Counted from the stretch's first letter, positions 1 through 6,234 are shown. The stretch: 6,371 bases of DNA from Fen-999 sp964469455 (GCA_964469455.1 CAYXZX010000156.1:1-6371), one strand, 5' to 3'. Notes: generated by a model from the sequence alone, not told the origin. A program made the numbers and translations.

Positions 1-12
1 GAAAGGACGCGC

Positions 13-41
13 ATTGTCCTGTTTTTGCGGCGCAATGTCAA
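13..41 (-). promoter_or_regulatory. Sigma70-type promoter over the ispE stop codon, firing out of the window
   Basis: Read on the minus strand there is a perfect -35 box TTGACA (36-41), a spacer of exactly 17 bases (19-35) and a -10 box GACAAT (13-18) that matches TATAAT at four of six positions, including the key second A and final T. The stretch after the -10 is GC-rich (GCGCGTCC), as in promoters of stable RNA genes under stringent control. The -35 overlaps the last codon and stop of ispE, so the promoter is partly embedded in coding sequence. Transcription would begin near positions 4-7 and run off the left edge. In relatives such as Pseudomonas, ispE is followed by tRNA-Gln and prs; by inference this promoter drives that unit. 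The boxes are seen directly; activity and target are inferred. Confidence 0.6.
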
Positions 42-871
42 TTCAGGATGGGGTGACGATCCAGCCCGCGCGCGACGAATCCGGTCATTTCTCCAGGCAG
101 TTCGGCGAGCGCCAGCCGCGCTGCGCTCTCGGAAGCAAATTCCGCGAAGCAACAGGCCCCGGAACCGCTCATGCGGGCCGGGCCACGCGCTCGCAGCCAG
201 TCGAGGTGGCGCCCCACCTCGGGAAACAGGCGCCGGGCCACCGGCTCGAGATCATTGCCGCCGATACCCGGCCGCCACGCCGCCGACGCCATGGCCGGAG
301 TGTTGCGCCGCAGGTCCGGGGCACGAAAAATCTCGGCCGTCGGAACGGAAACTGCCGGAATTGTCACGAGATACCAGGCGGGCGGCAGCTCAAGATCGGT
401 GAATTCCTCCCCCACACCTTCGGCGAAGCAGGCGCGGCCATGGATGAATACGGGGACGTCGGCCCCGAGTGACAAGCCGAGGCGTTGCAGTTCGACGGAC
501 GACAAGTCACATTGCCAAAGCCTGTTAAGCGCCATCAGCGTCGTCGCGGCATCCGAACTGCCGCCGCCCAGGCCGCCGCCGAGCGGCAAACGCTTGGTCA
601 GATGAATGGTGACCCCTCCCTGAAGGCCGCGCTCCTGCCGCAGCAGCCGCGCCGCGCGGATGGTCAGATCCGTGACGGGTGACACGCCGGGCAAGGAGCG
701 GGCAGCCACGATTTCGCCGTCCGGGCGCGGCTCGAACCGGAGTTCGTCACCGCGATCGAGAAAACGAAACACCGTCTGGAGCAAGTGATAGCCGTCGGCG
801 CGTCGGCCGACGACGTGAAGAAACAGATTGATCTTGGCCGGTGCCGGCCAGATACGGTCCCACGGGCTCAT
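38..871 (-). CDS. ispE: 4-diphosphocytidyl-2-C-methyl-D-erythritol kinase (IspE)
   Basis: This cytoplasmic GHMP-family kinase phosphorylates the 2-hydroxyl of CDP-methylerythritol with ATP, the fourth step of the MEP route to isoprenoid precursors. At 277 residues it has the usual length. Visible are the N-terminal motif PAPAKINLFLHV with the catalytic Lys13, the glycine-rich ATP loop LPLGGGLGGGSSDA (about 95-108), GADVPVF with the catalytic Asp138, GNDLEPV near 205-211, and the C-terminal GHMP motif MSGSGACCF (about 234-242). I chose the ATG at 869-871 because it overlaps the lolB stop as ATGA and has GGAG nine bases upstream. An in-frame ATG at 884-886 would add five residues (MEPGS) but lies inside lolB and has only a weak ribosome site. 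It is the last gene of the TPR-lolB-ispE operon. All key residues are present and nothing looks broken. Confidence 0.96.
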   Translation of the reverse strand: MSPWDRIWPAPAKINLFLHVVGRRADGYHLLQTVFRFLDRGDELRFEPRPDGEIVAARSLPGVSPVTDLTIRAARLLRQERGLQGGVTIHLTKRLPLGGGLGGGSSDAATTLMALNRLWQCDLSSVELQRLGLSLGADVPVFIHGRACFAEGVGEEFTDLELPPAWYLVTIPAVSVPTAEIFRAPDLRRNTPAMASAAWRPGIGGNDLEPVARRLFPEVGRHLDWLRARGPARMSGSGACCFAEFASESAARLALAELPGEMTGFVARGLDRHPILN

Positions 872-1386
872 CGAGCCAGGCTCCATTCATCGATCTTCAG
901 GCGCACCTCGATGTCGCCGCTGCTGACCTCAAGCAGGGTCGGCAAGGCATCGGCGGCCGGGCTCTGGTAATCCAGGTAATCGACGCGCCACGCCGACGAT
1001 GAGGCCGGCGGGCGACCGATCAACCATGCCGGCAATTGATCGAGCGGCAGCCGGGACCCGAACAACTGCGATGCCAGTTCCTCCCAGGAGGCGGCAAAGT
1101 ACTCCTTGCCGTCCGCCATCCTGAGGCGCGCGGCGGTGGCGCTTCTGCTCAACTCGGCAACACCCTGGCCCAGCGGCGTGGTCAGCAGGACCTCGTCACT
1201 GTCCGGACCATGGCGCCACGAAATATTGGCGTAATGCCGGGCCTGGTCGACACGAACGGTGATGCGGCCATCGAACTCGAAATCATTCACGGCAGGTGGC
1301 ACGCGAAGGATCGGCGACGGCCACGTGGCGCAACCCGCCGCCAGCACGACTACGGAAGCCAGGACAGCGCGTACAAGGGTTTTCAG
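868..1386 (-). CDS. lolB: Outer-membrane lipoprotein LolB (lipoprotein acceptor), probable CTG start
   Basis: LolB is an outer-membrane-anchored lipoprotein that takes lipoproteins from the periplasmic carrier LolA and inserts them into the outer membrane. The body matches the family: FEFDGRITVRV, the core LLTTPLGQGVAEL, SRLPLDQLPAWLIGRP, and the C-terminal strand VRLKIDEW, which corresponds to IKLKMDNW in E. coli. From the start chosen here the protein has 172 residues, somewhat short for LolB. A GTG at 1345-1347 is the first standard start codon in the frame, but it leaves only five residues before the lipid-bearing cysteine. Reading on upstream gives LKTLVRAVLASVVVLAAGC, a full lipoprotein signal peptide with Lys and Arg, a hydrophobic core and Cys19. 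Its first codon is CTG at 1384-1386, which overlaps the TPR stop as CTGA. A weak AAGAAG lies eight bases before it. The -3 residue of the lipobox is Ala rather than the usual Leu. Residue +2 is Ala, not Asp, which fits outer-membrane sorting. The identity is firm; the exact start is inferred. Confidence 0.9.
   Translation of the reverse strand: MKTLVRAVLASVVVLAAGCATWPSPILRVPPAVNDFEFDGRITVRVDQARHYANISWRHGPDSDEVLLTTPLGQGVAELSRSATAARLRMADGKEYFAASWEELASQLFGSRLPLDQLPAWLIGRPPASSSAWRVDYLDYQSPAADALPTLLEVSSGDIEVRLKIDEWSLAR
881..884 (-). promoter_or_regulatory. Ribosome binding site of ispE
   Basis: GGAG on the minus strand lies nine bases before the ATG at 869-871, inside the last codons of lolB. It supports the shorter ispE start over the ATG at 884-886, which would contain this GGAG within its own reading frame. 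Confidence 0.6.
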
Positions 1387-3086
1387 GGGCTGAACTTCTT
1401 GATGGTGCCGCGCAGCGGCGCGTTGTCAGGACTGACTTTCGCGGCGTCATCCCAGGTGCGACGCGCTTCGTCGCGACGTCCCAGCATCCAGAGGACTTCG
1501 CCCAGGTGGGCGGCGATCTCGGGATCGGAACGCAAGGCGAACGCCTTCTGCAGCGCTTCCAGCGCGCCAAGCGCATCGCCGCGCCGGAACATCACCCACC
1601 CCTTGCTGTCCAGGATGAACGGGTCCTCTGGCGCCAGCTGCAGGGCCTTGTCGATCAGCTGCAAGGCTTCGTCAAGCCTGAGGTTGCGATCGGCGAGCGA
1701 AAAGCCGAGCGCGTTGTAGGCGTGCGCATGGTCCGGCTTGATCTCGATCAGGCGGCGCAGGTTGCGTTCCATTACGTCGAGCTTGTCGATCCGTTCGGCG
1801 AGCATGGCCGATTCGTAGAGCAGATCCGCCTGGTCGGGATGGGCGGCCAGGCCCTCCGCCACCACCGCATAGGCATCCTCGCCCTTGTTGGCCTCGCGCA
1901 GAAGCTGCGCTTCGGCAATCAATAGCTGGCTTCGCTCCGCGGGATTGCCGGCCGACGTCTGCTGCAGCAGCTGGCGCGCCTCGGCCAGCTTGTCCAGCCG
2001 CGCTGCCAGCACATGCGCGGCACGCATCCTGGCGGGCAGATACTGATTGCCCGGGGTGACGGCGCCGAACCACGCAAGCGCCTCGTCCCAACGCTTGCGG
2101 TCCTCGGCGATCTGCCCGAGGTACACGCGCGCGGTATTCACTTCGGCATGATCCGTCTGCGCAAGCCGCTTGAACTGGGCTTCCGCGTCGTCCAAGTCAT
2201 GCAATTGCAGGGAAAGCACGCCTACCGCAAAGATAACGTCGCCGTTGTCGGCCGTTTCCGGGCTCCCAAGCAAAATCTTGAACTGCCGACGCGCTTCGCC
2301 ATACTGCTTTTCGGCGACCAGGGCCCGCGCGTAGGCCAGCCGCGCATCGCGCGCGTTCGAGTTGCCTTCGATGAAAGCGGCCAGGAACTTGAGTTGTTCC
2401 GGCGCATTACCGGTCATCTGTGCCCGGGCCAGCGCCGCCTGCTCCCAATCCGGACGCAGCGAGAGCGCCCGGTCCAGTTCCGACAGCGCCACTCCCGCGT
2501 CCCGGGCACCATGGGCGGCCTGGGCGCGCGCGAAATGCGCCTCCGGAAGGTCGAGATAGGGGGCCGTCACCTTGGTGACGATCTGCTGGGCATCGAGCTT
2601 GTCCGGATGGCGCGCCAGGATGCGATGCAACTGCATCAGCAACGCGCTCCGTTCGCTGCCGGCAGCCTGCAACTCCCGCGACAAGTGGGCGACCAGTTCG
2701 TCGGACCGGCTGGTCACCGACAGCAGGCCGCTCACCATCTGCTTCGGCTTCTCCGCGCCGGGCTCGATCTCCGACCACAGGCGCGCCGCCTCAAGGGCGG
2801 TATCGTAATGACGGGCAAACAGCGCGATCTCGGCGGCGCGACGGGCAACGCGCGGATCCCGCGTACGGCGCGCCAGATCGATGTAGGCCTCGGACGACAG
2901 TGCAACCTGTCCCCGGCCTCCCGCGATCTCGGCCAAGAGGAACTGATAGATCAGCTGCGGGGTCAGCGCGACTGTCGGCAGGTTGGGCGGCGGCCCAGTC
3001 TCATCGGCGCGAGGCTCGCCATCTCCGGCGGCGTGGGCGCCCAGCGCAAGCGTGGCCAGGAGAATGGTAAGAAGGCGTTGTTTCAT
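1383..3086 (-). CDS. Exported tetratricopeptide-repeat protein, first gene of the lolB-ispE operon
   Basis: A 567-residue protein of helical repeats. It begins with a Sec-type signal peptide (MKQRLLTILLATLALGAHA) with likely cleavage after the AHA at 17-19. There is no cysteine there, so it is a periplasmic protein rather than a lipoprotein. Helix-pair repeats run from about residue 45 to 560. The clearest TPRs are at about 183-214, 250-275, 317-341 and 418-555, the last including YNALGFSLADRNLRLDEAL (457-475) and DPFILDSKGWVMFRRGDALGALEAL. TPR proteins are protein-binding scaffolds; the partner and role here cannot be read from sequence. The same kind of gene precedes lolB and ispE in Pseudomonas and other beta- and gammaproteobacteria, so an envelope role is a reasonable guess. 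The ATG at 3084-3086 gives a classic signal peptide but has no clear ribosome site. A TTG at 3096-3098 has GGAA nine bases upstream and would add four residues (MTCP), so either start is possible. Confidence 0.9.
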   Translation of the reverse strand: MKQRLLTILLATLALGAHAAGDGEPRADETGPPPNLPTVALTPQLIYQFLLAEIAGGRGQVALSSEAYIDLARRTRDPRVARRAAEIALFARHYDTALEAARLWSEIEPGAEKPKQMVSGLLSVTSRSDELVAHLSRELQAAGSERSALLMQLHRILARHPDKLDAQQIVTKVTAPYLDLPEAHFARAQAAHGARDAGVALSELDRALSLRPDWEQAALARAQMTGNAPEQLKFLAAFIEGNSNARDARLAYARALVAEKQYGEARRQFKILLGSPETADNGDVIFAVGVLSLQLHDLDDAEAQFKRLAQTDHAEVNTARVYLGQIAEDRKRWDEALAWFGAVTPGNQYLPARMRAAHVLAARLDKLAEARQLLQQTSAGNPAERSQLLIAEAQLLREANKGEDAYAVVAEGLAAHPDQADLLYESAMLAERIDKLDVMERNLRRLIEIKPDHAHAYNALGFSLADRNLRLDEALQLIDKALQLAPEDPFILDSKGWVMFRRGDALGALEALQKAFALRSDPEIAAHLGEVLWMLGRRDEARRTWDDAAKVSPDNAPLRGTIKKFSP

Positions 3087-3106
3087 CGGGCAGGTCAATT
3101 CGCAAT

Positions 3107-3124
3107 GTTCCGGGCTGGCGGAAC
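3107..3124. repeat. Inverted repeat GTTCCG-N6-CGGAAC in the divergent region
   Basis: A perfect 6+6 inverted repeat with a six-base centre (ggctgg). It covers the candidate -35 position of mutM and lies 21 bases before the TPR ATG. It could be an operator for a dimeric regulator or a small hairpin in the TPR leader. It is short enough to be chance in GC-rich DNA. Confidence 0.35.
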
Positions 3125-3171
3125 CGCGGCGCTCACATACAATACCCGGACGATGTTAGCAGTTTCGCTCT

Positions 3172-3179
3172 GGGAAAGG
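3172..3179 (+). promoter_or_regulatory. Ribosome binding site of mutM
   Basis: The purine run GGGAAAGG ends 11 bases before the mutM ATG. The spacing is slightly long, but it is the only Shine-Dalgarno-like sequence there, and the MPELPE start of the protein fixes the ATG. Confidence 0.5.
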
Positions 3180-3190
3180 CACTTACCCGC

Positions 3191-4003
3191 ATGCCGGAAC
3201 TCCCCGAAGTCGAGGTGACGCGCCTCGGTCTGGCGACCCGCCTGACCGGCGAAAAGGTCGACCGCGTGACGGCGCGCGCCCCGGCCCTGCGCTACCCGCT
3301 GCCGGCCGACCTGTCGCGCAGGCTGGCAAGTCGCGTTCTGCGCGACATCCGTCGGCGCGGCAAGTACTTGCTGTTCGATTTCGGCACGGGGCATCTGTTG
3401 ATCCATCTCGGCATGTCGGGAAGCCTGCGCCTGGTGGACAGGAACGAACCGCCCCTTCGGCATGACCACTTCGACATCGGATTCGGGACCCAAGTTCTGC
3501 GCATGCACGATCCGCGCAGGTTCGGCGCCGCGCTGTGGCTCGAGGGCGATCCGGCCGGGCACCCGCTTCTCGCACATCTCGGCGCGGAACCCCTGTCGCG
3601 CCAATTCACGCCGCGCTTGCTCGGCACAGCGTTGGCGGGCAGGACCATGGCCATCAAGCCGGCCATCATGGACGCCGGCATCGTCGTCGGCGTGGGCAAT
3701 ATCTACGCTTCGGAAAGCCTGCATCGTGCCGGCATCGACCCGCGCCTGCCGGCTGGCAAGCTGTCGGCGGCGCGCCTGGCGCGCCTGGTCCCCGCCGTCA
3801 AGGCGACGCTGCGTGCCGCCATCCGCGCCGGCGGCAGTACCGTCCGCGATTATGTGCACTCCGATGGTGGCAGCGGCAACTTCCAGCAGCGGCATCGCGT
3901 TTACGGCCGCGCCAACGAACCCTGCCGCCAGTGCGGAACGCCCATCCGCATGCTGCGACAGGGCAACCGTGCCACTTACTTCTGTCCTCGCTGCCAGCGC
4001 TGA
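3191..4003 (+). CDS. mutM: Formamidopyrimidine-DNA glycosylase (MutM/Fpg)
   Basis: MutM removes oxidised purines such as 8-oxoguanine and FapyG from DNA and then cuts the abasic site by beta,delta-elimination. At 270 residues it has the normal length. After removal of Met the catalytic N-terminal proline lies in PELPEVEVTR, with the catalytic glutamate at residue 3 (counting Met). Also seen are Lys58 (RRGKYLLF), the void-filling residues Met75, Arg110 and Phe111 (HLGMSGSL; DPRRFG), the helix-two-turn-helix with Asn170 in VGVGNIYASESL, and a C-terminal zinc finger with Cys245, Cys248, Cys265 and Cys268 (C-X2-C-X16-C-X2-C) carrying the DNA-binding Arg260. All active-site residues are intact. 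The start is certain because the mature protein must begin with proline. It is the first gene of a rightward unit; the GTPase gene follows after two bases. mutY, its usual functional partner, is not in the window. Confidence 0.98.
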   Translation: MPELPEVEVTRLGLATRLTGEKVDRVTARAPALRYPLPADLSRRLASRVLRDIRRRGKYLLFDFGTGHLLIHLGMSGSLRLVDRNEPPLRHDHFDIGFGTQVLRMHDPRRFGAALWLEGDPAGHPLLAHLGAEPLSRQFTPRLLGTALAGRTMAIKPAIMDAGIVVGVGNIYASESLHRAGIDPRLPAGKLSAARLARLVPAVKATLRAAIRAGGSTVRDYVHSDGGSGNFQQRHRVYGRANEPCRQCGTPIRMLRQGNRATYFCPRCQR

Positions 4004-4005
4004 TC

Positions 4006-5922
4006 ATGAATCTGCCTGAACAATTCGACGCCTACCGCGCCTGGCGCGACAACCTCGACCGGCAGGTCGTGCGCCTGCGCGACTGGCTGCGCGACGCCGA
4101 CCTGCTCGACAGCCAGGCCGAGCAGCGCCTCCGCCGCGTGCGCGACCGCCTGGCCGAGGACAAACTGATCGTGGCATTCGTCGCGGAGTTCTCCCGTGGC
4201 AAGTCCGAACTGATCAACGCCCTGTTCTTCGCCGACCGGGGCGGCCGCGTGCTGCCATCTTCGGCGGGGCGCACGACGATGTGTCCCACCGAGATTTCCT
4301 GGACCCGCGGCCAGTCACCGGGCATCGCGCTGCTGCCCATCGAGACGCGGGCCGAAGGCGCCAGCATTGCCGACCTGCGCCGCATGCCCGAAGCCTGGCA
4401 GACCTTCCCATTCGACCCAGCCGTGCCGGAAAGCATGGCGTCGGCATTGCGGCGCGTCGGCGACGTCAAGAACATGCCCGCCGATGCCGCGCGCGCGCTC
4501 GGCTTCGCCGTCGGTGAAGGCGCCGATGGCAGCCTGGTCGCCGACCACGAAGGCATGGTGGAGGTGCCGCGCTGGCGCCATGCCATGATCCGCTTCCCGC
4601 ATCCGCTGCTGGAACAAGGCCTGGTGGTCCTCGACACGCCCGGACTCAACGCCATCGGCGCCGAGCCGGAACTGACTTTGTCGCTACTGCCCAGCGCCCA
4701 TGCCGTGCTGTTCGTGCTGGCTGCCGATACCGGGGTCACCCAGTCGGACCTGGCGGTCTGGCGCGAACACGTCGGCCATTGTCCCGGACGCCTGGTGGTG
4801 CTCAACAAGATCGACGGACTCTGGGACGGTCTGCGCCCCGATTGGGAAATCGAAGCCGAGATCGGCAGCCAGGCGCGCTCCTGCGCGCAGATCCTCGGCC
4901 TCCCCACCGACCAGGTCTTCGCGGTCTCGGCGCAGAAGGGCCTGGTGGCCAAAGTCAGTGGTGACGCGGGGCTGCTCGCGCGCAGCAAGTTGTCCCGGCT
5001 GGAGGCGGCGCTGGCAACCCAAGTGCTACCCGGCAAGCGGGAAATCGTCGCCAGCGGTACCGCCACGGAAACCCTGCGGCTCTCGACGGAAACAAGGCAG
5101 CTGCTGGCCACTCGCCACGTCGCCATCATGGCGCAACTGGAGGAGTTGACCAGCCTGCGCGGCAAGCACGAGAGCGTGATCGCGCAGACCGTAACCAAGG
5201 TCAATGCCGAAAAGGAGGCCTTCGAGCGCGGCCTGCGCGAGTACTACGCGGTGCGCAGCGTGTTTTCGCAGCTTTCGGATACGCTGTTCTCGCATCTTGG
5301 CCCGGAGAGGCTGCGCGCCAACTCGCGCCAAACCCGCGACGCCATGGCGCGTGCCACGTTCACGCCGCAGTTGACCGCCGCGATGGCGGCCCTGTTTTCC
5401 GCCGCCCGCGCCAGCATCGAGTCATCCGAAAAATGCACCGCCGAGATCGCCGACATGATGCGCGCCATGCACCGGAAATTCGGTGGCCAGCACGGCTTCG
5501 CCCTGGAGCCGCCCCCTTCGTTCTCGCTTCGGGAAAAACTCGGGCAACTCGATCAGCTCGAGGAGGGTTTTCGCCGGCATTTCAGCAGCGTGCTCAATCT
5601 GCTGACGCGCGACAAGCGCACCTTGACCCAGCAGTTCTTCGAAACGATCGCCACGCAACTGCGACGCCTGTTCGAGCAAAGCAATCGCGATGCCGATCAC
5701 TGGCTGCACGCCATGATGGCGCCACTGGAAAACCAGGTGCGCGAGTTCCAGAGGCAACTCAAACAGCGGCAGGACAGCATCCGCCGCATTCATGAAACCG
5801 CCGACAGCCTGGAGGACCGCATCGAGGAACTCGCGGCGAGCCGGAATCTGCTGGAGACCCGGATGCGGGAACTGGACGAATTGACGCTTGGCCTGGAAAC
5901 GGCGGCCACACCGCCCGGATGA
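4006..5922 (+). CDS. Dynamin-like large GTPase
   Basis: A 638-residue protein with an N-terminal dynamin-type GTPase domain and a long helical C-terminal part. The motifs appear in order: G1 AEFSRGKS (60-67, with Ala where the P-loop usually has its first Gly), G2 around Thr90-Thr91 in GRTTMCPTE, G3 DTPG (210-213), G4 NKID (267-270) and a G5-like SAQKG (308-312). From about 345 on it is mostly alpha-helical. A probable coiled coil at 575-630 is rich in Glu, Arg and Gln and ends in a short TPPG tail. There is no signal peptide and no obvious membrane-spanning segment, so it is probably cytosolic or peripherally bound to membrane. Bacterial dynamins are linked to membrane remodelling or repair, and E. 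coli CrfC to replisome positioning; which applies here is unknown. The ATG lies two bases after the mutM stop (TGATCATG) with no ribosome site of its own, so translation is probably coupled to mutM. The frame is open far upstream into mutM, but that part is antisense-like noise. Confidence 0.88.
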   Translation: MNLPEQFDAYRAWRDNLDRQVVRLRDWLRDADLLDSQAEQRLRRVRDRLAEDKLIVAFVAEFSRGKSELINALFFADRGGRVLPSSAGRTTMCPTEISWTRGQSPGIALLPIETRAEGASIADLRRMPEAWQTFPFDPAVPESMASALRRVGDVKNMPADAARALGFAVGEGADGSLVADHEGMVEVPRWRHAMIRFPHPLLEQGLVVLDTPGLNAIGAEPELTLSLLPSAHAVLFVLAADTGVTQSDLAVWREHVGHCPGRLVVLNKIDGLWDGLRPDWEIEAEIGSQARSCAQILGLPTDQVFAVSAQKGLVAKVSGDAGLLARSKLSRLEAALATQVLPGKREIVASGTATETLRLSTETRQLLATRHVAIMAQLEELTSLRGKHESVIAQTVTKVNAEKEAFERGLREYYAVRSVFSQLSDTLFSHLGPERLRANSRQTRDAMARATFTPQLTAAMAALFSAARASIESSEKCTAEIADMMRAMHRKFGGQHGFALEPPPSFSLREKLGQLDQLEEGFRRHFSSVLNLLTRDKRTLTQQFFETIATQLRRLFEQSNRDADHWLHAMMAPLENQVREFQRQLKQRQDSIRRIHETADSLEDRIEELAASRNLLETRMRELDELTLGLETAATPPG

Positions 5923-5955
5923 CCGGGGCCGGCTGTTCGGAGGAGGGGAAGTAGC
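5923..5955. other. Convergent gap between the GTPase and ferredoxin genes
   Basis: Only 33 bases separate two converging genes. A 5-base stem CCCGG-atga-CCGGG (5914-5927) spans the GTPase stop, but no T-run follows it, so a standard intrinsic terminator is not evident in either direction. A G-rich stretch (5936-5948) and a small palindrome (5949-5961) complete the gap. Confidence 0.4.
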
Positions 5956-5961
5956 CTACTT
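5949..5961. repeat. Palindrome AAGTAG-C-CTACTT at the ferredoxin stop
   Basis: A perfect 6+6 palindrome around a single base that includes the ferredoxin TAG stop. As RNA it could form a 5-base stem with a 3-base loop, in either direction. It is AT-rich and has no T-run, so it would be a weak terminator at best. Confidence 0.3.
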
Positions 5962-6207
5962 GCTGCCGGTCAGCTTGAGGAACTTCACCATCAGCTGATC
6001 CTTGGACTCGACGTGGTTGGGGTCCTCGGGAATGCAATCGACCGGGCAGACTTCGCGGCACTGCGGCGTGTCGAAATGCCCAACGCATTCCGTGCACTTG
6101 TCGGGATCGATGATATAGATCTCGTCACCCTGGGAAATGGCGTTGTTTGGGCATTCCGGCTCGCAAACGTCGCAGTTGATGCATTCATCGGTGATCATCA
6201 GGGCCAT
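5956..6207 (-). CDS. fdx: Alvin-type 2[4Fe-4S] ferredoxin (YfhL/Fdx1 family)
   Basis: A small (83-residue) soluble electron carrier with two [4Fe-4S] clusters. The opening MALMITDECINCDVCEPECP is nearly identical to Allochromatium vinosum ferredoxin and similar to E. coli YfhL. By analogy cluster I uses Cys9, Cys12, Cys15 and Cys54, and cluster II uses Cys19, Cys38, Cys41 and Cys50. The long C-X8-C spacing between Cys41 and Cys50 and the extra C-terminal helix (about 64-80) mark the Alvin subtype, known for very low reduction potentials. Cys58 is a ninth cysteine near cluster I, not expected to be a ligand, also found in the Allochromatium protein. The ATG has AGAAAGG nine bases upstream. The gene lies 27 bases after coaD on the same strand, so they are probably co-transcribed; the same pairing is found in Pseudomonas (fdx1 beside coaD). 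The electron donor and acceptor are unknown. Confidence 0.95.
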   Translation of the reverse strand: MALMITDECINCDVCEPECPNNAISQGDEIYIIDPDKCTECVGHFDTPQCREVCPVDCIPEDPNHVESKDQLMVKFLKLTGSK

Positions 6208-6216
6208 GTCGGATTA

Positions 6217-6223
6217 CCTTTCT
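6217..6223 (-). promoter_or_regulatory. Ribosome binding site of the ferredoxin gene
   Basis: AGAAAGG on the minus strand, nine bases before the ATG at 6205-6207, in the 27-base coaD-ferredoxin gap. It fixes the start that also matches the conserved MALMI N-terminus. Confidence 0.7.
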
Positions 6224-6234
6224 GAAAAGCAATT

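Larger units (their letters stand above)
3087..3190. promoter_or_regulatory. Divergent promoter region between the TPR operon and mutM
   Basis: These 104 bases are the only gene-free gap of any size and must hold the start signals of both operons. They are visibly more AT-rich around 3134-3170 than the surrounding genes. For mutM, a TACAAT box (3138-3143) is one mismatch from the -10 consensus, but the hexamer 17 bases upstream (CTGGCG, 3115-3120) is a poor -35. In the other direction TATTGT and TATGTG overlap the same bases, again without a good -35. The location is well supported; the exact boxes are weak. Confidence 0.45.

Noticed and set aside
2013..3218. 401-codon plus-strand open frame opposite the TPR gene
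   Set aside because: It is antisense to a clear TPR protein, has an Arg/Gly/Gln-rich composition with no domain, and runs through the divergent promoter region. Long opposite-strand frames are expected in GC-rich genes.
3095..3895. 266-codon minus-strand open frame opposite mutM
   Set aside because: It is antisense to a fully intact mutM, rich in Arg, Ala and Gln, and has no family resemblance.
3535..4005. N-terminal extension of the GTPase frame reaching into mutM
   Set aside because: The in-frame part before 4006 overlaps intact mutM in another frame and is low-complexity Arg/Ala/Pro sequence. The ATG at 4006, two bases after the mutM stop, is the sensible start.
4032..5204. 390-codon minus-strand open frame opposite the GTPase
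   Set aside because: It is Ser/Arg/Ala-rich, has no recognisable motif, and mirrors the well-supported GTPase coding frame.
5656..5673. QLRRLF in the GTPase (residues 551-556) as a sliding-clamp binding motif, suggested by CrfC
   Set aside because: It only loosely resembles the QL[SD]LF consensus and sits in a predicted long helix, so chance is likely.
5923..5948. G-rich run as a possible G-quadruplex
   Set aside because: Most G-runs are only two bases long and interspersed with C, so a stable quadruplex is unlikely.
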